Shown one piece after another: positions 7,407 to 16,128 of a stretch of 64,000 bases of DNA. Source of the stretch: Bacillota bacterium (GTDB lineage: Bacteria; Bacillota; SHA-98; Ch115; JABLXJ01); the NCBI GenBank assembly GCA_012839815.1, contig DUMQ01000130.1:1-64000 (forward strand), read 5' to 3'. Position 1 is the first letter of the stretch, and each line of letters starts with the position of its first letter. The translations under genes and the position numbers were made by a program. The notes under the pieces were generated by a model. That model ran no database searches and had not been told where the DNA came from. It was given only the letters and a program-made list of their open reading frames with translations.

Positions 7407-8273
7407 ATGCGTTACCCAATGCGTTACAGGGAAGCGGTTATCGAGAAGACGCTGGTTATAGTTGCGCTTTCAGCTATAGCGGTCCTCGGCCTTATCATCC
7501 TCTTCATCTTTAAGGAGGGCTCGCCCATAATGGCCAGGATCGGGGTAATTCGTTTCATCGCCGGTGCAAAGTGGGCGCCGAGCCGCGGGGTGTTTGGTAT
7601 TCTCCCGATGATCTGGGGGTCGATCTGGGTGACCCTTGGGGCGCTCATCATAGGCGTGCCCCTGGGGCTTGCATGCGCCATCTTTCTCGCTGAGATGGCG
7701 CCCGCTAGGGCCAGCGCGATTTTGAAGCCGGCTGTCGAGCTCCTGGCCGGCATCCCCTCGGTGGTTTATGGCTTCATAGGCCTTGTTGTCCTGGTCCCGT
7801 TCATCCGTCGGTGGTTCGGCGGGCCAGGGTTCTCCGTCCTTGCGGCCGCCATTGTGCTCGGGATAATGATCCTACCGACCATCATAAGTATATCCTTTGA
7901 TGCCTTTAAGGCGGTGCCCGTCGCCTACAGGGACGGTATGTTAGCCCTTGGCGCCACAAGGTGGCAGGCCATACGGATGGTAATCCTGCCTGCTGCAAGA
8001 CCCGGTATCGTTGCCGCAGTTATCCTCGGGATGGGACGAGCTGTCGGCGAGACCATGGCGGTCATAATGGTCGCCGGGAATGCTACGAAGATACCATCAT
8101 CCATCCTGGCGCCGGTCAGGACTCTGACCAGCAATATAGCCCTGGAGATGGGCTATGCGGCGGGGGAACACAGGGAGGCGCTCTTTGCCACGGGCATAGT
8201 CCTCTTTGTCGTCATCGCCCTCTTGAACCTTACGGCGCGTCTATTTGCAACCGGTGGGAGGGTTGCCCGGTGA
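7407..8273 (+). CDS. pstC: Phosphate ABC transporter permease PstC
   Basis: This inner-membrane permease has about six transmembrane segments and the cytoplasmic EAA loop (ALGATRWQAIRMVILPAARPG) that contacts PstB. I prefer ATG 7407 behind GGAAGGTG; the track starts at TTG 7392. The start codon lies in a small duplication (ATGCGTTACCC-A-ATGCGTTAC), which offers a second in-frame ATG at 7419. Its stop overlaps the pstA GTG start. Confidence 0.94.
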   Translation: MRYPMRYREAVIEKTLVIVALSAIAVLGLIILFIFKEGSPIMARIGVIRFIAGAKWAPSRGVFGILPMIWGSIWVTLGALIIGVPLGLACAIFLAEMAPARASAILKPAVELLAGIPSVVYGFIGLVVLVPFIRRWFGGPGFSVLAAAIVLGIMILPTIISISFDAFKAVPVAYRDGMLALGATRWQAIRMVILPAARPGIVAAVILGMGRAVGETMAVIMVAGNATKIPSSILAPVRTLTSNIALEMGYAAGEHREALFATGIVLFVVIALLNLTARLFATGGRVAR

Positions 8274-9163
8274 ACTTGGTGAAAGAGGAAGAGGCCAGGA
8301 AGATTGACCGGTATATTGAGAATGCGAAGAAGGTCAACCAGCATGTTATAAATGCCAGGGTCACAGCTGCCTTTGCCGGTGCGACCGCGCTGACGGTCGG
8401 CCTCCTCATATTCATAATCGTCTATATCCTGAGCCGGGGATTCCATATGGTAACCCCTGCCTTCCTTCTTGAGACCCCGCGCCAAATGGGGCGGGCAGGC
8501 GGTATCTATCCAGCCATAGTCGGGACCATCCTCGTCACCGGCATCGCGGTTGTCATCGCGGCCCCGGTTGGTGTCGCGACCGCGATCTATCTTACGGAAT
8601 ACACGAGGGAGAGCTGGTTGCCGCGGATCGTGCGTTTCGGTACGGAGAACCTAGCGGGCATCCCTTCGATTATATTTGGACTGTTTGGTTTCCTTTTCTT
8701 TGTGATCTATCTCGACCTGGGCTGGTCCATCTTGTCCGGCGCCCTCACCCTTTCGGCGATGATACTCCCTACCATTGTCCGGACCTCGGAGGAGGCCATT
8801 AAGGCGGTACCCAATGCGTACCGGGAGATAAGCTATGCCCTGGGCTCCACGCGCTGGCAGACTGTAACGGGGGTCATCCTGCCGACGGCCCTGCCCGGCA
8901 TCGTAACAGGGGTGGTGCTGGCCATCGGGAGGAGCATCGGCGAAACGGCCGCGGTGATCTTTACGGCAGGCGCCTCGTTGAGGCTCCCCGAATCGCTGCT
9001 GGACCCCGTCCGGACGCTGCCTGTACACTTTTACATCCTTGCCCGGGAGGGAATCTCCATGGATAACGCGTATGGAACGGCGGCGGTGCTTATAGTCCTG
9101 ATTTTGATTATAAATATCGCGGCGTATTCCATCATGAATCGCTTTGTTGCGAAAAGCAGGTAG
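8270..9163 (+). CDS. pstA: Phosphate ABC transporter permease PstA
   Basis: This is the second Pst permease. The true start is GTG 8270, overlapping the pstC stop (GTGA); the track's 7961 start is read-through of the pstC region in another frame. A hydrophilic N-terminus (about 40 residues) precedes six membrane segments. The EAA-type loop is YALGSTRWQTVTGVILPTALPG, followed by GRSIGETAAVIFTAG. Confidence 0.94.
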   Translation: MNLVKEEEARKIDRYIENAKKVNQHVINARVTAAFAGATALTVGLLIFIIVYILSRGFHMVTPAFLLETPRQMGRAGGIYPAIVGTILVTGIAVVIAAPVGVATAIYLTEYTRESWLPRIVRFGTENLAGIPSIIFGLFGFLFFVIYLDLGWSILSGALTLSAMILPTIVRTSEEAIKAVPNAYREISYALGSTRWQTVTGVILPTALPGIVTGVVLAIGRSIGETAAVIFTAGASLRLPESLLDPVRTLPVHFYILAREGISMDNAYGTAAVLIVLILIINIAAYSIMNRFVAKSR

Positions 9164-9231
9164 GGGTAGAGTAGTAGATGCGCTGGCGCAGCGCGCCACA
9201 GAGAGAAATGGCTCAAGTAACGGGTGAAAGT

Positions 9232-9990
9232 ATGACAGATATTAAGATCCTCGCACAGGATTTCAAATTCTATTACGGCGAGCATTGCGCCCTGAAGGGG
9301 ATCAATCTTGAGATCCGGCGCAACCAGCTCCTGACGATCATGGGACCGTCCGGGAGCGGCAAGACGACGTTTCTCCGGGCGCTGAATCGCCTGAACGACC
9401 TGGTCCCCGGGACAAGGGCTGAGGGAAGGCTGGCCATCGACGGGGTCGACGTTTATGGTCGCGGGGTCGACGTTGCTGACCTGCGGAGGCGGGTCGGGAT
9501 GGTCTTCGCGCTGCCGGTTGCCCTCCCGATGAGCATATTCGATAATGTGGCCTATGGACCGCGAAAGCGTGGGATCAGGGACAGGCGGAAGCTTGCCGGG
9601 ATCGTGGAAAAGGCGTTGCGTGACGCCATTCTCTGGGATGAGGTCAAGGACCGGCTGCACGATCATGCCGGCACGCTTTCCGGCGGGCAGCAGCAGCGGC
9701 TCTCCATCGCGCGCGTCCTCGCCGTGGAACCTGAGATCATCCTGCTGGATGAGCCTACATCGGGGCTTGATCCCCTTTCCACGCTCAAGATCGAGGGGTT
9801 GCTGTGGGAGCTCGTGAAGTCATATACCGTGGTGCTGGTCACCCATAATCCCTTGCAAAGCGCCCGCGTCGGCGGTGAGATAGCATTCTTCCTCATGGGG
9901 GAGCTTGTCGAACGGGGACCTGCCTCTGATATCTTCACCCACCCGAGGGACAAGAGGACGGAGGATTACGTCTCGGGGAAGTTCGGATGA
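9232..9990 (+). CDS. pstB: Phosphate ABC transporter ATPase PstB, copy 1 (Q-loop variant)
   Basis: This cytoplasmic ATPase energises phosphate import. Walker A is GPSGSGKTT, the signature LSGGQQQRLSIAR, Walker B IILLDEPTSGLDP, and the switch His is in VLVTHNP. The Q-loop glutamine, normally in MVFQ.PNPFP, is replaced by Ala (MVFALPVALP). ATG 9232 (MTDIKIL) fits the family N-terminus; the track adds 18 residues. It is followed 39 bp later by a second PstB with a different defect, so the two probably form a heterodimer. Confidence 0.93.
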   Translation: MTDIKILAQDFKFYYGEHCALKGINLEIRRNQLLTIMGPSGSGKTTFLRALNRLNDLVPGTRAEGRLAIDGVDVYGRGVDVADLRRRVGMVFALPVALPMSIFDNVAYGPRKRGIRDRRKLAGIVEKALRDAILWDEVKDRLHDHAGTLSGGQQQRLSIARVLAVEPEIILLDEPTSGLDPLSTLKIEGLLWELVKSYTVVLVTHNPLQSARVGGEIAFFLMGELVERGPASDIFTHPRDKRTEDYVSGKFG

Positions 9991-10029
9991 TTTAGGGGAA
10001 TGAGGACAAGGTAAGGGGAATTTATCGCG

Positions 10030-10797
10030 ATGTTCAGCAATAAGGATATAAAGATAGATATTAAAAACCTGGACCTTTACTATGGACCAGTTCACGCCCT
10101 GAAGGGGATCACTGTTAGTTTTCCCCGGAACGCGATCACGGCCCTTATCGGGCCGTCAGGGTGCGGCAAGTCGACCCTGCTCAGGTGCTTGAACCGTATG
10201 AATGATCTTATCGAGAATGTAAAAATAGAAGGTATGGTTACGCTCGATGGAGAAGATATATATGCGCCCGATGTGGATGTGACGCACCTGCGCAAACGTA
10301 TCGGAATGGTTTTCCAGAGACCGGTCGCCTTCCCACTTTCAATCTACGAAAATGTGGCGTGCGCCGCGCGTGTGCACGGCGTTAACGATAAGAGGAGCCT
10401 TGATCCAATCGTAGAGGAGAGTCTCCGGCGGGTCGGGCTCTGGGATGAGGTTAAGGATAGGCTCGGGAGTTCGGCTCTCAATCTATCTCTGGGTCAGCAA
10501 CAGCAGCTGTGTATCGCCAGGGTGATCGCCACCGGCCCTGAGGTTATCCTGCTTGATGAGCCGTGTTCGGCGCTGGATCCCGCCTCCACCCTGAGGATCG
10601 AGGATCTGATGCGGGAGTTGGAGAAGCGCTATACGGTGATCATAGTCACACACAGCATGCAGCAGGCGGCGAGGGCGTCCGATTATACGATATTCATGTT
10701 GTCAGGGGAGATCATAGAATATGGAATAACGGATGATGTATTCACCTCGCCGCGAGATAGCAGGACTGAAAGCTACGTCACCGGGAGATTGGGGTGA
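10030..10797 (+). CDS. pstB: Phosphate ABC transporter ATPase PstB, copy 2 (signature-motif variant)
   Basis: This is a second PstB-family ATPase. It has Walker [10 protein letters not shown], an intact Q-loop ([10 protein letters not shown]), Walker [14 protein letters not shown] and the His switch VIIVTHS. The ABC signature is altered to LSLGQQQQL (normally LSGGQQQRL). It is paralogous to the preceding gene, as the ALKGI, LNRMNDL and [11 protein letters not shown] blocks show. Its stop overlaps the longest phoU reading frame. Confidence 0.93.
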   Translation: MFSNKDIKIDIKNLDLYYGPVHALKGITVSFPRNAITALIGPSGCGKSTLLRCLNRMNDLIENVKIEGMVTLDGEDIYAPDVDVTHLRKRIGMVFQRPVAFPLSIYENVACAARVHGVNDKRSLDPIVEESLRRVGLWDEVKDRLGSSALNLSLGQQQQLCIARVIATGPEVILLDEPCSALDPASTLRIEDLMRELEKRYTVIIVTHSMQQAARASDYTIFMLSGEIIEYGITDDVFTSPRDSRTESYVTGRLG

Positions 10798-10850
10798 CTT
10801 CATGGGAGGCACCCTGCGCCGAAATTTGTGGAGATTTGGAGGTGTTTTCA

Positions 10851-11513
10851 GTGGTAACCCCCAGGAAGAAATTCGACGCCGAGCTTGCCGAGCTCGACCA
10901 GTCTCTACTCCGTATGGGAACCATAGCTGAGGAGATGTTGAGCAAAGCGCTTGTCGCGCTTGCAAACAGGGATGTTGCGCTCGCGGATGAAACGATAAGC
11001 ATGGACGATAGCGTGGATGCCTTGAACCTTGAGATTGAAAGCACGTGTATAAGACTCATCGCTACTCAGCAGCCTGCGGCCCGCGATCTCCGGGTGATAT
11101 TTGCGGCTATAAAAATATCCGGGGACGTTGAGCGAGTTGCAGATTATGTGGTTGATATAGCCAAGACCGCAAAGCGGCTTGCCGACCGGCCCCTTTTCAA
11201 GCCACTTGTAGATATACCCAAGCTCCAGGCCATAGTGAAGCAGATGCTCCATGAAACGATGGACGCGTTTGTAAGCAGGGACCTGACGCTGGTTCACAAG
11301 ATGATTGATGACGATGACCAGGTAGATCACCTCTATCGCAGCCTGTATGACGAGCTTGTCGATTTCATGAAAAAGGATCCTTCGGTTGTGGACCAGGCTG
11401 TCCAGCTTCTCCTCATCTCGCGCTATCTCGAACGGATTGCCGATCACATCACCAATATCGGCGAGCGTGTCTTCTACGTCGAGACCGGCGAACTCAAGGA
11501 ACTGCATACCTGA
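10851..11513 (+). CDS. phoU: Phosphate transport regulator PhoU
   Basis: PhoU is a cytoplasmic two-lobed helical protein that links Pst activity to the phosphate-sensing kinase. I start at GTG 10851 because GGAGGTG lies 8 bp upstream and the result (220 aa, MVTPRKKFDAELAEL) matches family length; the track start at 10794 adds a non-conserved stretch. Both metal-binding-type repeats are visible (ISGDVERVADY near residue 83 and YLERIADHITNIGE near 190). It is the last gene of the pst operon. Confidence 0.94.
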   Translation: MVTPRKKFDAELAELDQSLLRMGTIAEEMLSKALVALANRDVALADETISMDDSVDALNLEIESTCIRLIATQQPAARDLRVIFAAIKISGDVERVADYVVDIAKTAKRLADRPLFKPLVDIPKLQAIVKQMLHETMDAFVSRDLTLVHKMIDDDDQVDHLYRSLYDELVDFMKKDPSVVDQAVQLLLISRYLERIADHITNIGERVFYVETGELKELHT

Positions 11514-11555
11514 TATACTGGGATAAAAGATGCGGGAAGGGTTGTAACGGGGATC

Positions 11556-12422
11556 ATGAAGGCGAAAAAACCTTGTATTGAATGCTCGGTGAATCAAGCT
11601 ATTCGTGCGCTGGAGCAGGTGAATTATTCAGAGGAACTGAGACAGGAGGTGATCAGGAGGACGCGTGAGGAGCTGGAGGGGCTCGCGCTGGATGCCACGA
11701 CTCCGGCCGAGGTTTCCACGATAGCGGTCAAGACTGCGTGCAGGCTCATGGGAAATGCTGACCCGTATGCAGCTGAAAAGGAGAGGTATAACCTGCTTGC
11801 GCTGGAGATGGCACCGCGTCTGGAGAAGCTGGTGGATGAGTCTGGTGACCCGTTGATGACGGCGATCCTGCTTTCCATAGCGGGCAATATCATCGACCTC
11901 GGGATCGTATCTGACATAGACCTGGATGAGACGGTTGAAAGTGTCCTCAGGCGGGGGCTGGCCATAAGCCACTATGAGGAATTTATCCGCCACCTGGAGA
12001 GGGCCAAAACCCTGCTTTTCCTCGCCGACAATGCAGGGGAGATCGTATTTGACAAATTCCTCCTGAGGAAATTCAGGGATCGAGGCATCGATGTAACCTT
12101 CGCCGTCAAGGGCGGGCCGGTTGCCAACGATGCATGCGTCGAGGATGCAAAGATGGTGGGGATTGACCAGCTTGCCAGGGTTATAACGACAGGTGCGGAT
12201 CGCCTGGGTATACCCCTAGAGCGCTGCTCGGAGGCTTTTCTCGAGGAGTTCAACAGGGCAGACATGGTGATATCGAAGGGCCAGGCCAATTTCGAGTCGC
12301 TGGACGAACTTAGGGACCGCGATAATCTTTTCCTTCTACTGACGGCTAAGTGTGATATGGTGGCACAACGCCTGGGGGTTGAGCCGAAATCCGTCGTGCT
12401 GGTTAAATGCGGGCAAATATAG
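11556..12422 (+). CDS. DUF89/ARMT1-like domain protein
   Basis: This is a 288-residue DUF89 family protein; members are metal-dependent phosphatases thought to act on damaged phosphometabolites. An N-terminal CIEC pair, FLADNAGEIVFD (metal and phosphate site), VKGGPVANDA and ISKGQANFESL are the conserved blocks. It starts 42 bp after phoU and may be co-transcribed with the pst operon. The substrate cannot be inferred. Confidence 0.85.
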   Translation: MKAKKPCIECSVNQAIRALEQVNYSEELRQEVIRRTREELEGLALDATTPAEVSTIAVKTACRLMGNADPYAAEKERYNLLALEMAPRLEKLVDESGDPLMTAILLSIAGNIIDLGIVSDIDLDETVESVLRRGLAISHYEEFIRHLERAKTLLFLADNAGEIVFDKFLLRKFRDRGIDVTFAVKGGPVANDACVEDAKMVGIDQLARVITTGADRLGIPLERCSEAFLEEFNRADMVISKGQANFESLDELRDRDNLFLLLTAKCDMVAQRLGVEPKSVVLVKCGQI

Positions 12423-12585
12423 TGATCTATCACCATAGCCATCACCATAGACACCTGCGACCGTCGCTGGCCGCGGCGCCGTAGGTAGTTTGATTTGAAA
12501 TTAGTGAATATTAGCTTAAATTAGTTTCTGATTCAGGTTATCCGAATTTATATTCATAAATGAAAGTGATTGGGAGGGAAACGGC

Positions 12586-13839
12586 GTGACTTCTCGCGAG
12601 AGGGTGAAAAAAACGCTCAACCATGAGGAGCCGGACAGGGTTGTAGTTGATATCGGGAGCACGTCGGTAACGGGGATATCGGCAAGCGCCCTCGCGCGCC
12701 TGCGAAAGGCGCTCAATCTTGATGACCACCCTGTAAAGGTTCATGAGCCTTTCCAGATACTCGGATTCGTCGAGGATGATGTCTTGAAAGCCCTGGGGGC
12801 TGATGTTGTCGGCCTGTGGTCGCCTTACACGATGTTTGGGTATAAGAACGAGAATTGGAAGCCATGGCGCCTCTTCGACGGCACCGAAGTCCTCGTGGGC
12901 GGCGGGTTCGTTTTGAGCGAGGACGGCGAGGGGAATCTCTACATCCACCCCGGTGGGGATGCGTCCGCCCCGCCCAGCGGTAAGCTTCCCAAGGGCGGCT
13001 TTTATTTCGACAATATCGTGAGGCAGGAGCCTATAGATGAGTCCAGGCTGGATGGCAGGAGGGATTATGGCGAGCAGTTCAAGGTATTCTCGGAGGAGGA
13101 GTGCAGGTACTACGAGGAGGAGTCGAGGAGGCTCTACGAGGGGACCGATTTTGGAATAATAGGGAACTTTGGGGGCGCGAGCCTGGGGGACGTGGCCCTC
13201 TTGCCGGGCCCTTCACTGGCTCATCCCAAGGGGATAAGGGATCCACAGGAATGGTACATCGCACACATAACCCACCCGGAATACATAAAGGATGTGTTTG
13301 CGATGCAAACCGAAGTCGCGTTGAAGAATCTCGAGCTTTACAGGCAGGCGGTGGGTGACAGGATAGAGGCCATCTTTGTAAGCGGGACGGATTTCGGGAC
13401 CCAGAGGAGCGAGTTCATATCGCCGGATTTCTACAGGGAGTTTTACAAGCCGTTCCACAAGCAGATAAATGACTGGATCCACAAGCATACCCCGTGGAAG
13501 ACCTTCTTCCACACGTGTGGCTCGGTGGTGAACCTGCTGGATGACCTCGTAGATGCCGGCGTTGATATCCTGAACCCCGTCCAGTGTTCGGCTGCCGGGA
13601 TGGACCCCGTGTATTTGAAGGAGAAATATGGCAAGAAGCTCGTATTCTGGGGCGGGGGCATAGATACGCAGCGGACCCTACCGTTCGGCACGGCCGAGGA
13701 AGTCAAGGCGCAGGCGCTTGAAAGGCTCAGGATATTCGCCCCGGGAGGGGGGTATGTGTTTAACGCCATACATAATATCCAGCAGCCTACTCCCATCGAA
13801 AACATCCTGGCGATGTTCGAGGCTGTAAAGGAATTGTAA
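12586..13839 (+). CDS. Uroporphyrinogen decarboxylase (URO-D) family protein
   Basis: This is a TIM-barrel protein of the URO-D/MtaA superfamily. The N-terminus TSRERVKKTLNHEEPDRVVVDIG and the late HTCGSV motif (a zinc-binding His/Cys seen in corrinoid methyltransferases) place it with the methyltransferase-like branch rather than heme synthesis. No heme genes are nearby. The GTG start lies behind GGGAGGG. The next gene is a fucose-isomerase-like protein; a shared pathway is possible but not demonstrated. Confidence 0.8.
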   Translation: MTSRERVKKTLNHEEPDRVVVDIGSTSVTGISASALARLRKALNLDDHPVKVHEPFQILGFVEDDVLKALGADVVGLWSPYTMFGYKNENWKPWRLFDGTEVLVGGGFVLSEDGEGNLYIHPGGDASAPPSGKLPKGGFYFDNIVRQEPIDESRLDGRRDYGEQFKVFSEEECRYYEEESRRLYEGTDFGIIGNFGGASLGDVALLPGPSLAHPKGIRDPQEWYIAHITHPEYIKDVFAMQTEVALKNLELYRQAVGDRIEAIFVSGTDFGTQRSEFISPDFYREFYKPFHKQINDWIHKHTPWKTFFHTCGSVVNLLDDLVDAGVDILNPVQCSAAGMDPVYLKEKYGKKLVFWGGGIDTQRTLPFGTAEEVKAQALERLRIFAPGGGYVFNAIHNIQQPTPIENILAMFEAVKEL

Positions 13840-13874
13840 TTTCCTGCAACGTTGCAAGGTGGGGCTGATTTGAG

Positions 13875-13921
13875 GGTGACGGTGCGGCGCGCCTCTACGT
13901 GAGGCGCGCCGCACCGTCACC
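13875..13921. repeat. Perfect GC-rich hairpin (21-bp stem, 5-nt loop)
   Basis: GGTGACGGTGCGGCGCGCCT pairs exactly with AGGCGCGCCGCACCGTCACC, and one further C-G pair leaves a 5-nt loop. No T-run follows on either strand, so it is not a standard terminator. The rest of the 304-bp gap (13840-14143) shows no gene. Confidence 0.9.
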
Positions 13922-14149
13922 ACGGCCGCAACCTGACCCTCGAGGCTCACGGGCTTGAGTGGATCTCCTTGTTCCCATGTCATGGGCGCCTTTATGCTGT
14001 TTCGGAGAGTCAGGCTGAATTTTGCGGTTTTGACGGGTGATTTGAGAGGAACTCTGCATAGAGTGGCGAAATTATATCCTCTGGCCGGTGGTTCTTCAGA
14101 AAGATATATTTGAAAAACTGCAAAAAATTATTGCGATGGAGGGATGAGC

Positions 14150-15577
14150 ATGATGAAGCAGATTACATTGGGATTAATAGTCGGCAACCGGGGCTTTTTC
14201 CCTGATCACCTGTGCGATTCGGGCCGGAAGGAGATTTTGAACATCCTGGCGGAGGAAGGGATCAAGGCGATAGCCCTCTCGCCAGAGGATACGAAGTTTG
14301 GCAGCGTCGAGACCCTTAGCGACGCGCGGAAGTGCGCCGACCTCTTCAAGGCACACAAGGACGAGATCGATGGGATTCTGGTCACCCTCCCGAACTTCGG
14401 GGACGAGCGCGCAGTAGCCAATACGATCAGGTTCTCCGGCCTCAACGTCCCCGTTCTTGTCCACGCCTTCCCCGACGAGGTCGGGAAGATGACGGTCGAG
14501 AACCGGCGGGACAGCTTTTGCGGCAAGATGTCGGTATGCAACAACCTGATCCAGTATGGTATCCCATTCTCCCTGACCCGGCTGCATACGGTAGCCCCTT
14601 CGTCGCAGAGCTTCAGGGAGGACCTGCGGTGGTTTACAGCGGTTTGCCGCACCGTAAACAGCTTGAGAAAGTTACGCCTCGGGGCCATTGGAACGCGGCC
14701 CGCGGCCTTCAACACCGTGCGGTATAGTGAGAAGCTGCTGGAGGCGGCGGGGATAAGCGTCGAACCGATCGACCTCTCTGAGATCCTGGGCCGGGCGCAG
14801 CGCCTTGCGGATGGGGACGCGGCCGTCAAGGAGAAGCTCGATGCCCTTCGCGCCTATGTGGATACAAGCAGGGTGCCAGACGGGGCCCTGGTCAAGATGG
14901 CCAAGTTTGCCGCTGTGGTTGACAGGTGGATGAAGGAGAACGAGCTTGTGGCCAGTGCGGTACAGTGCTGGACCTCTATGGAGGAGTTTTTCGGGGTTGC
15001 CCCGTGCGCTGTCATGAGCATGATGAGCGAGACTCTATTGCCGAGCGCGTGCGAGGTCGACGTTCTGGGGCTCATCGGCATGTATGCGCTCCAACAGGCG
15101 TCTGGGAAGCCGAGCGCCCTTGTGGACTGGAACAACAACTACGGCGACGACCCTGACAAGGCGGTGGTCTTCCACTGCAGCAATCTCCCGAAGAGCGTAT
15201 TTGGCGACGCCTATATGGACTACCACCAGATCATCGCCGGCGGGGTGGGCAAGGAGAATGCGTATGGCGCTGTGGTCGGGCGGATCAAGCCGGGCCCGTT
15301 CACCTTTGCGCGCGTGGCAACCGATGATGTGAATGGGGTCATCGCCGCCTACATCGGCGAGGGGAGATTCACGGACGATCCCCTCGAGACGTTCGGCGGT
15401 TACGGTGTGATCGAGATCCCGGGCCTGCAGGACCTCCTCCAGTATATCTGCAACAACGGGTTCGAACACCACGTAGCGGTGAACCTCTCGCAAACGTCCC
15501 GCGTGCTCTATGAGGCTATGGGCAATTATCTCGGCTGGGATGTTTACCTGCACGAAAGGCCGGGGATTAACGGATAG
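14150..15577 (+). CDS. L-fucose/L-arabinose isomerase family protein
   Basis: This is a sugar-isomerase-fold protein of about 475 residues. It has an N-terminal Rossmann-like domain (LGLIVGNRGFFP, DGILVTLPNFGDE), a middle domain with LRLGAIGTRPAAFNT, and C-terminal elements including CEVDVLG and ALVDWNNNYGDD that match the Fuc/Ara isomerase C-terminal region. GGAGGG at 14138 favours ATG 14150 or 14153 over the track's 14144. Sugar specificity is unknown. A strong terminator follows. Confidence 0.82.
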   Translation: MMKQITLGLIVGNRGFFPDHLCDSGRKEILNILAEEGIKAIALSPEDTKFGSVETLSDARKCADLFKAHKDEIDGILVTLPNFGDERAVANTIRFSGLNVPVLVHAFPDEVGKMTVENRRDSFCGKMSVCNNLIQYGIPFSLTRLHTVAPSSQSFREDLRWFTAVCRTVNSLRKLRLGAIGTRPAAFNTVRYSEKLLEAAGISVEPIDLSEILGRAQRLADGDAAVKEKLDALRAYVDTSRVPDGALVKMAKFAAVVDRWMKENELVASAVQCWTSMEEFFGVAPCAVMSMMSETLLPSACEVDVLGLIGMYALQQASGKPSALVDWNNNYGDDPDKAVVFHCSNLPKSVFGDAYMDYHQIIAGGVGKENAYGAVVGRIKPGPFTFARVATDDVNGVIAAYIGEGRFTDDPLETFGGYGVIEIPGLQDLLQYICNNGFEHHVAVNLSQTSRVLYEAMGNYLGWDVYLHERPGING

Positions 15578-15628
15578 GAAGTAGGAAGTGAGAGAATCAG
15601 GGACGAGTTGAAGTTTAGATCAAGAGGG

Positions 15629-15662
15629 AGCGGGGGTGCCGTACGGGGGCACCCCGCTTTCG
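15629..15662 (+). terminator. Rho-independent terminator after the isomerase-like gene
   Basis: AGCGGGGGTGCC-gtacgg-GGCACCCCGCTTT forms a strong stem with one bulged G and a short T run, 50 bp after the stop codon. Confidence 0.8.
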
Positions 15663-15751
15663 ATCAAGCCATGCAGCTATCCAATGCAGGGATTTAGAGG
15701 TTCCCCGGAATTTTGGAAAAGAATTTTTGGCACTTTTAGCGTTTCAGCCTG

Positions 15752-15780
15752 TTGACTTCCGCGAGGCTTCGTGATAGTAT
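15752..15780 (+). promoter_or_regulatory. Promoter of the SAM-riboswitch operon
   Basis: TTGACT, 17 bp, TAGTAT lies about 30 bp before the SAM-I aptamer, the expected placement for a riboswitch leader transcript. Confidence 0.65.
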
Positions 15781-15810
15781 TAGTAGCAAAATTTCATATG
15801 ACCAGGAAAG

Positions 15811-15991
15811 CTCTTATCCAGAGTGGCTGAGGGACTGGCCCAATGACGCCCGGCAACCGGCGGCGGGTATCCGCCTGCGCGGTGCCAATTCCTGCAGGGT
15901 TTGCACGTCGCGCGAGGTTTTGCGCTTGTTATGCTGTAGATCGGTTACAGGCGCACGGGTAAGCGTGAACGTGAGCCCTGAGAGATGAGAG
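15811..15991 (+). promoter_or_regulatory. SAM-I (S-box) riboswitch aptamer
   Basis: The S-box conserved blocks appear in order: CTCTTATCCAGAGTGGCTGAGGGACTGGCCCAATGA, GCCCGGCAACC, GGTGCCAATTCCTGCAGG, then the P1 3' strand GAGAGATGAGAG, which pairs with CTCTTATC. S-boxes bind S-adenosylmethionine and end transcription when it is abundant. A terminator follows at 16006, and the first gene, DUF39, is a homocysteine-synthesis gene, which fits the ligand. Confidence 0.97.
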
Positions 15992-16005
15992 GGGGAATGC
16001 CTGAT

Positions 16006-16038
16006 GCCTCTTCTCAATGCGAAGAGGCTATTTTATTT
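16006..16038 (+). terminator. SAM riboswitch expression-platform terminator
   Basis: GCCTCTTC-tcaatgc-GAAGAGGC is followed by TATTTTATTT, directly downstream of the aptamer P1. This is the OFF-state terminator. Confidence 0.9.
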
Positions 16039-16128
16039 AGGCTGGTGCGGGGAGTCGTAAAACATCACAAAAGTAAAGGAACCCAGGTTGAGAGAGGCAG
16101 TCATATCAACCGGATGGAGGCGCGTCTT

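Noticed and set aside
7961-8269. N-terminal extension of the pstA ORF
   Set aside because: It overlaps pstC in another frame; the GTG at 8270 overlapping the pstC stop gives the normal PstA length.
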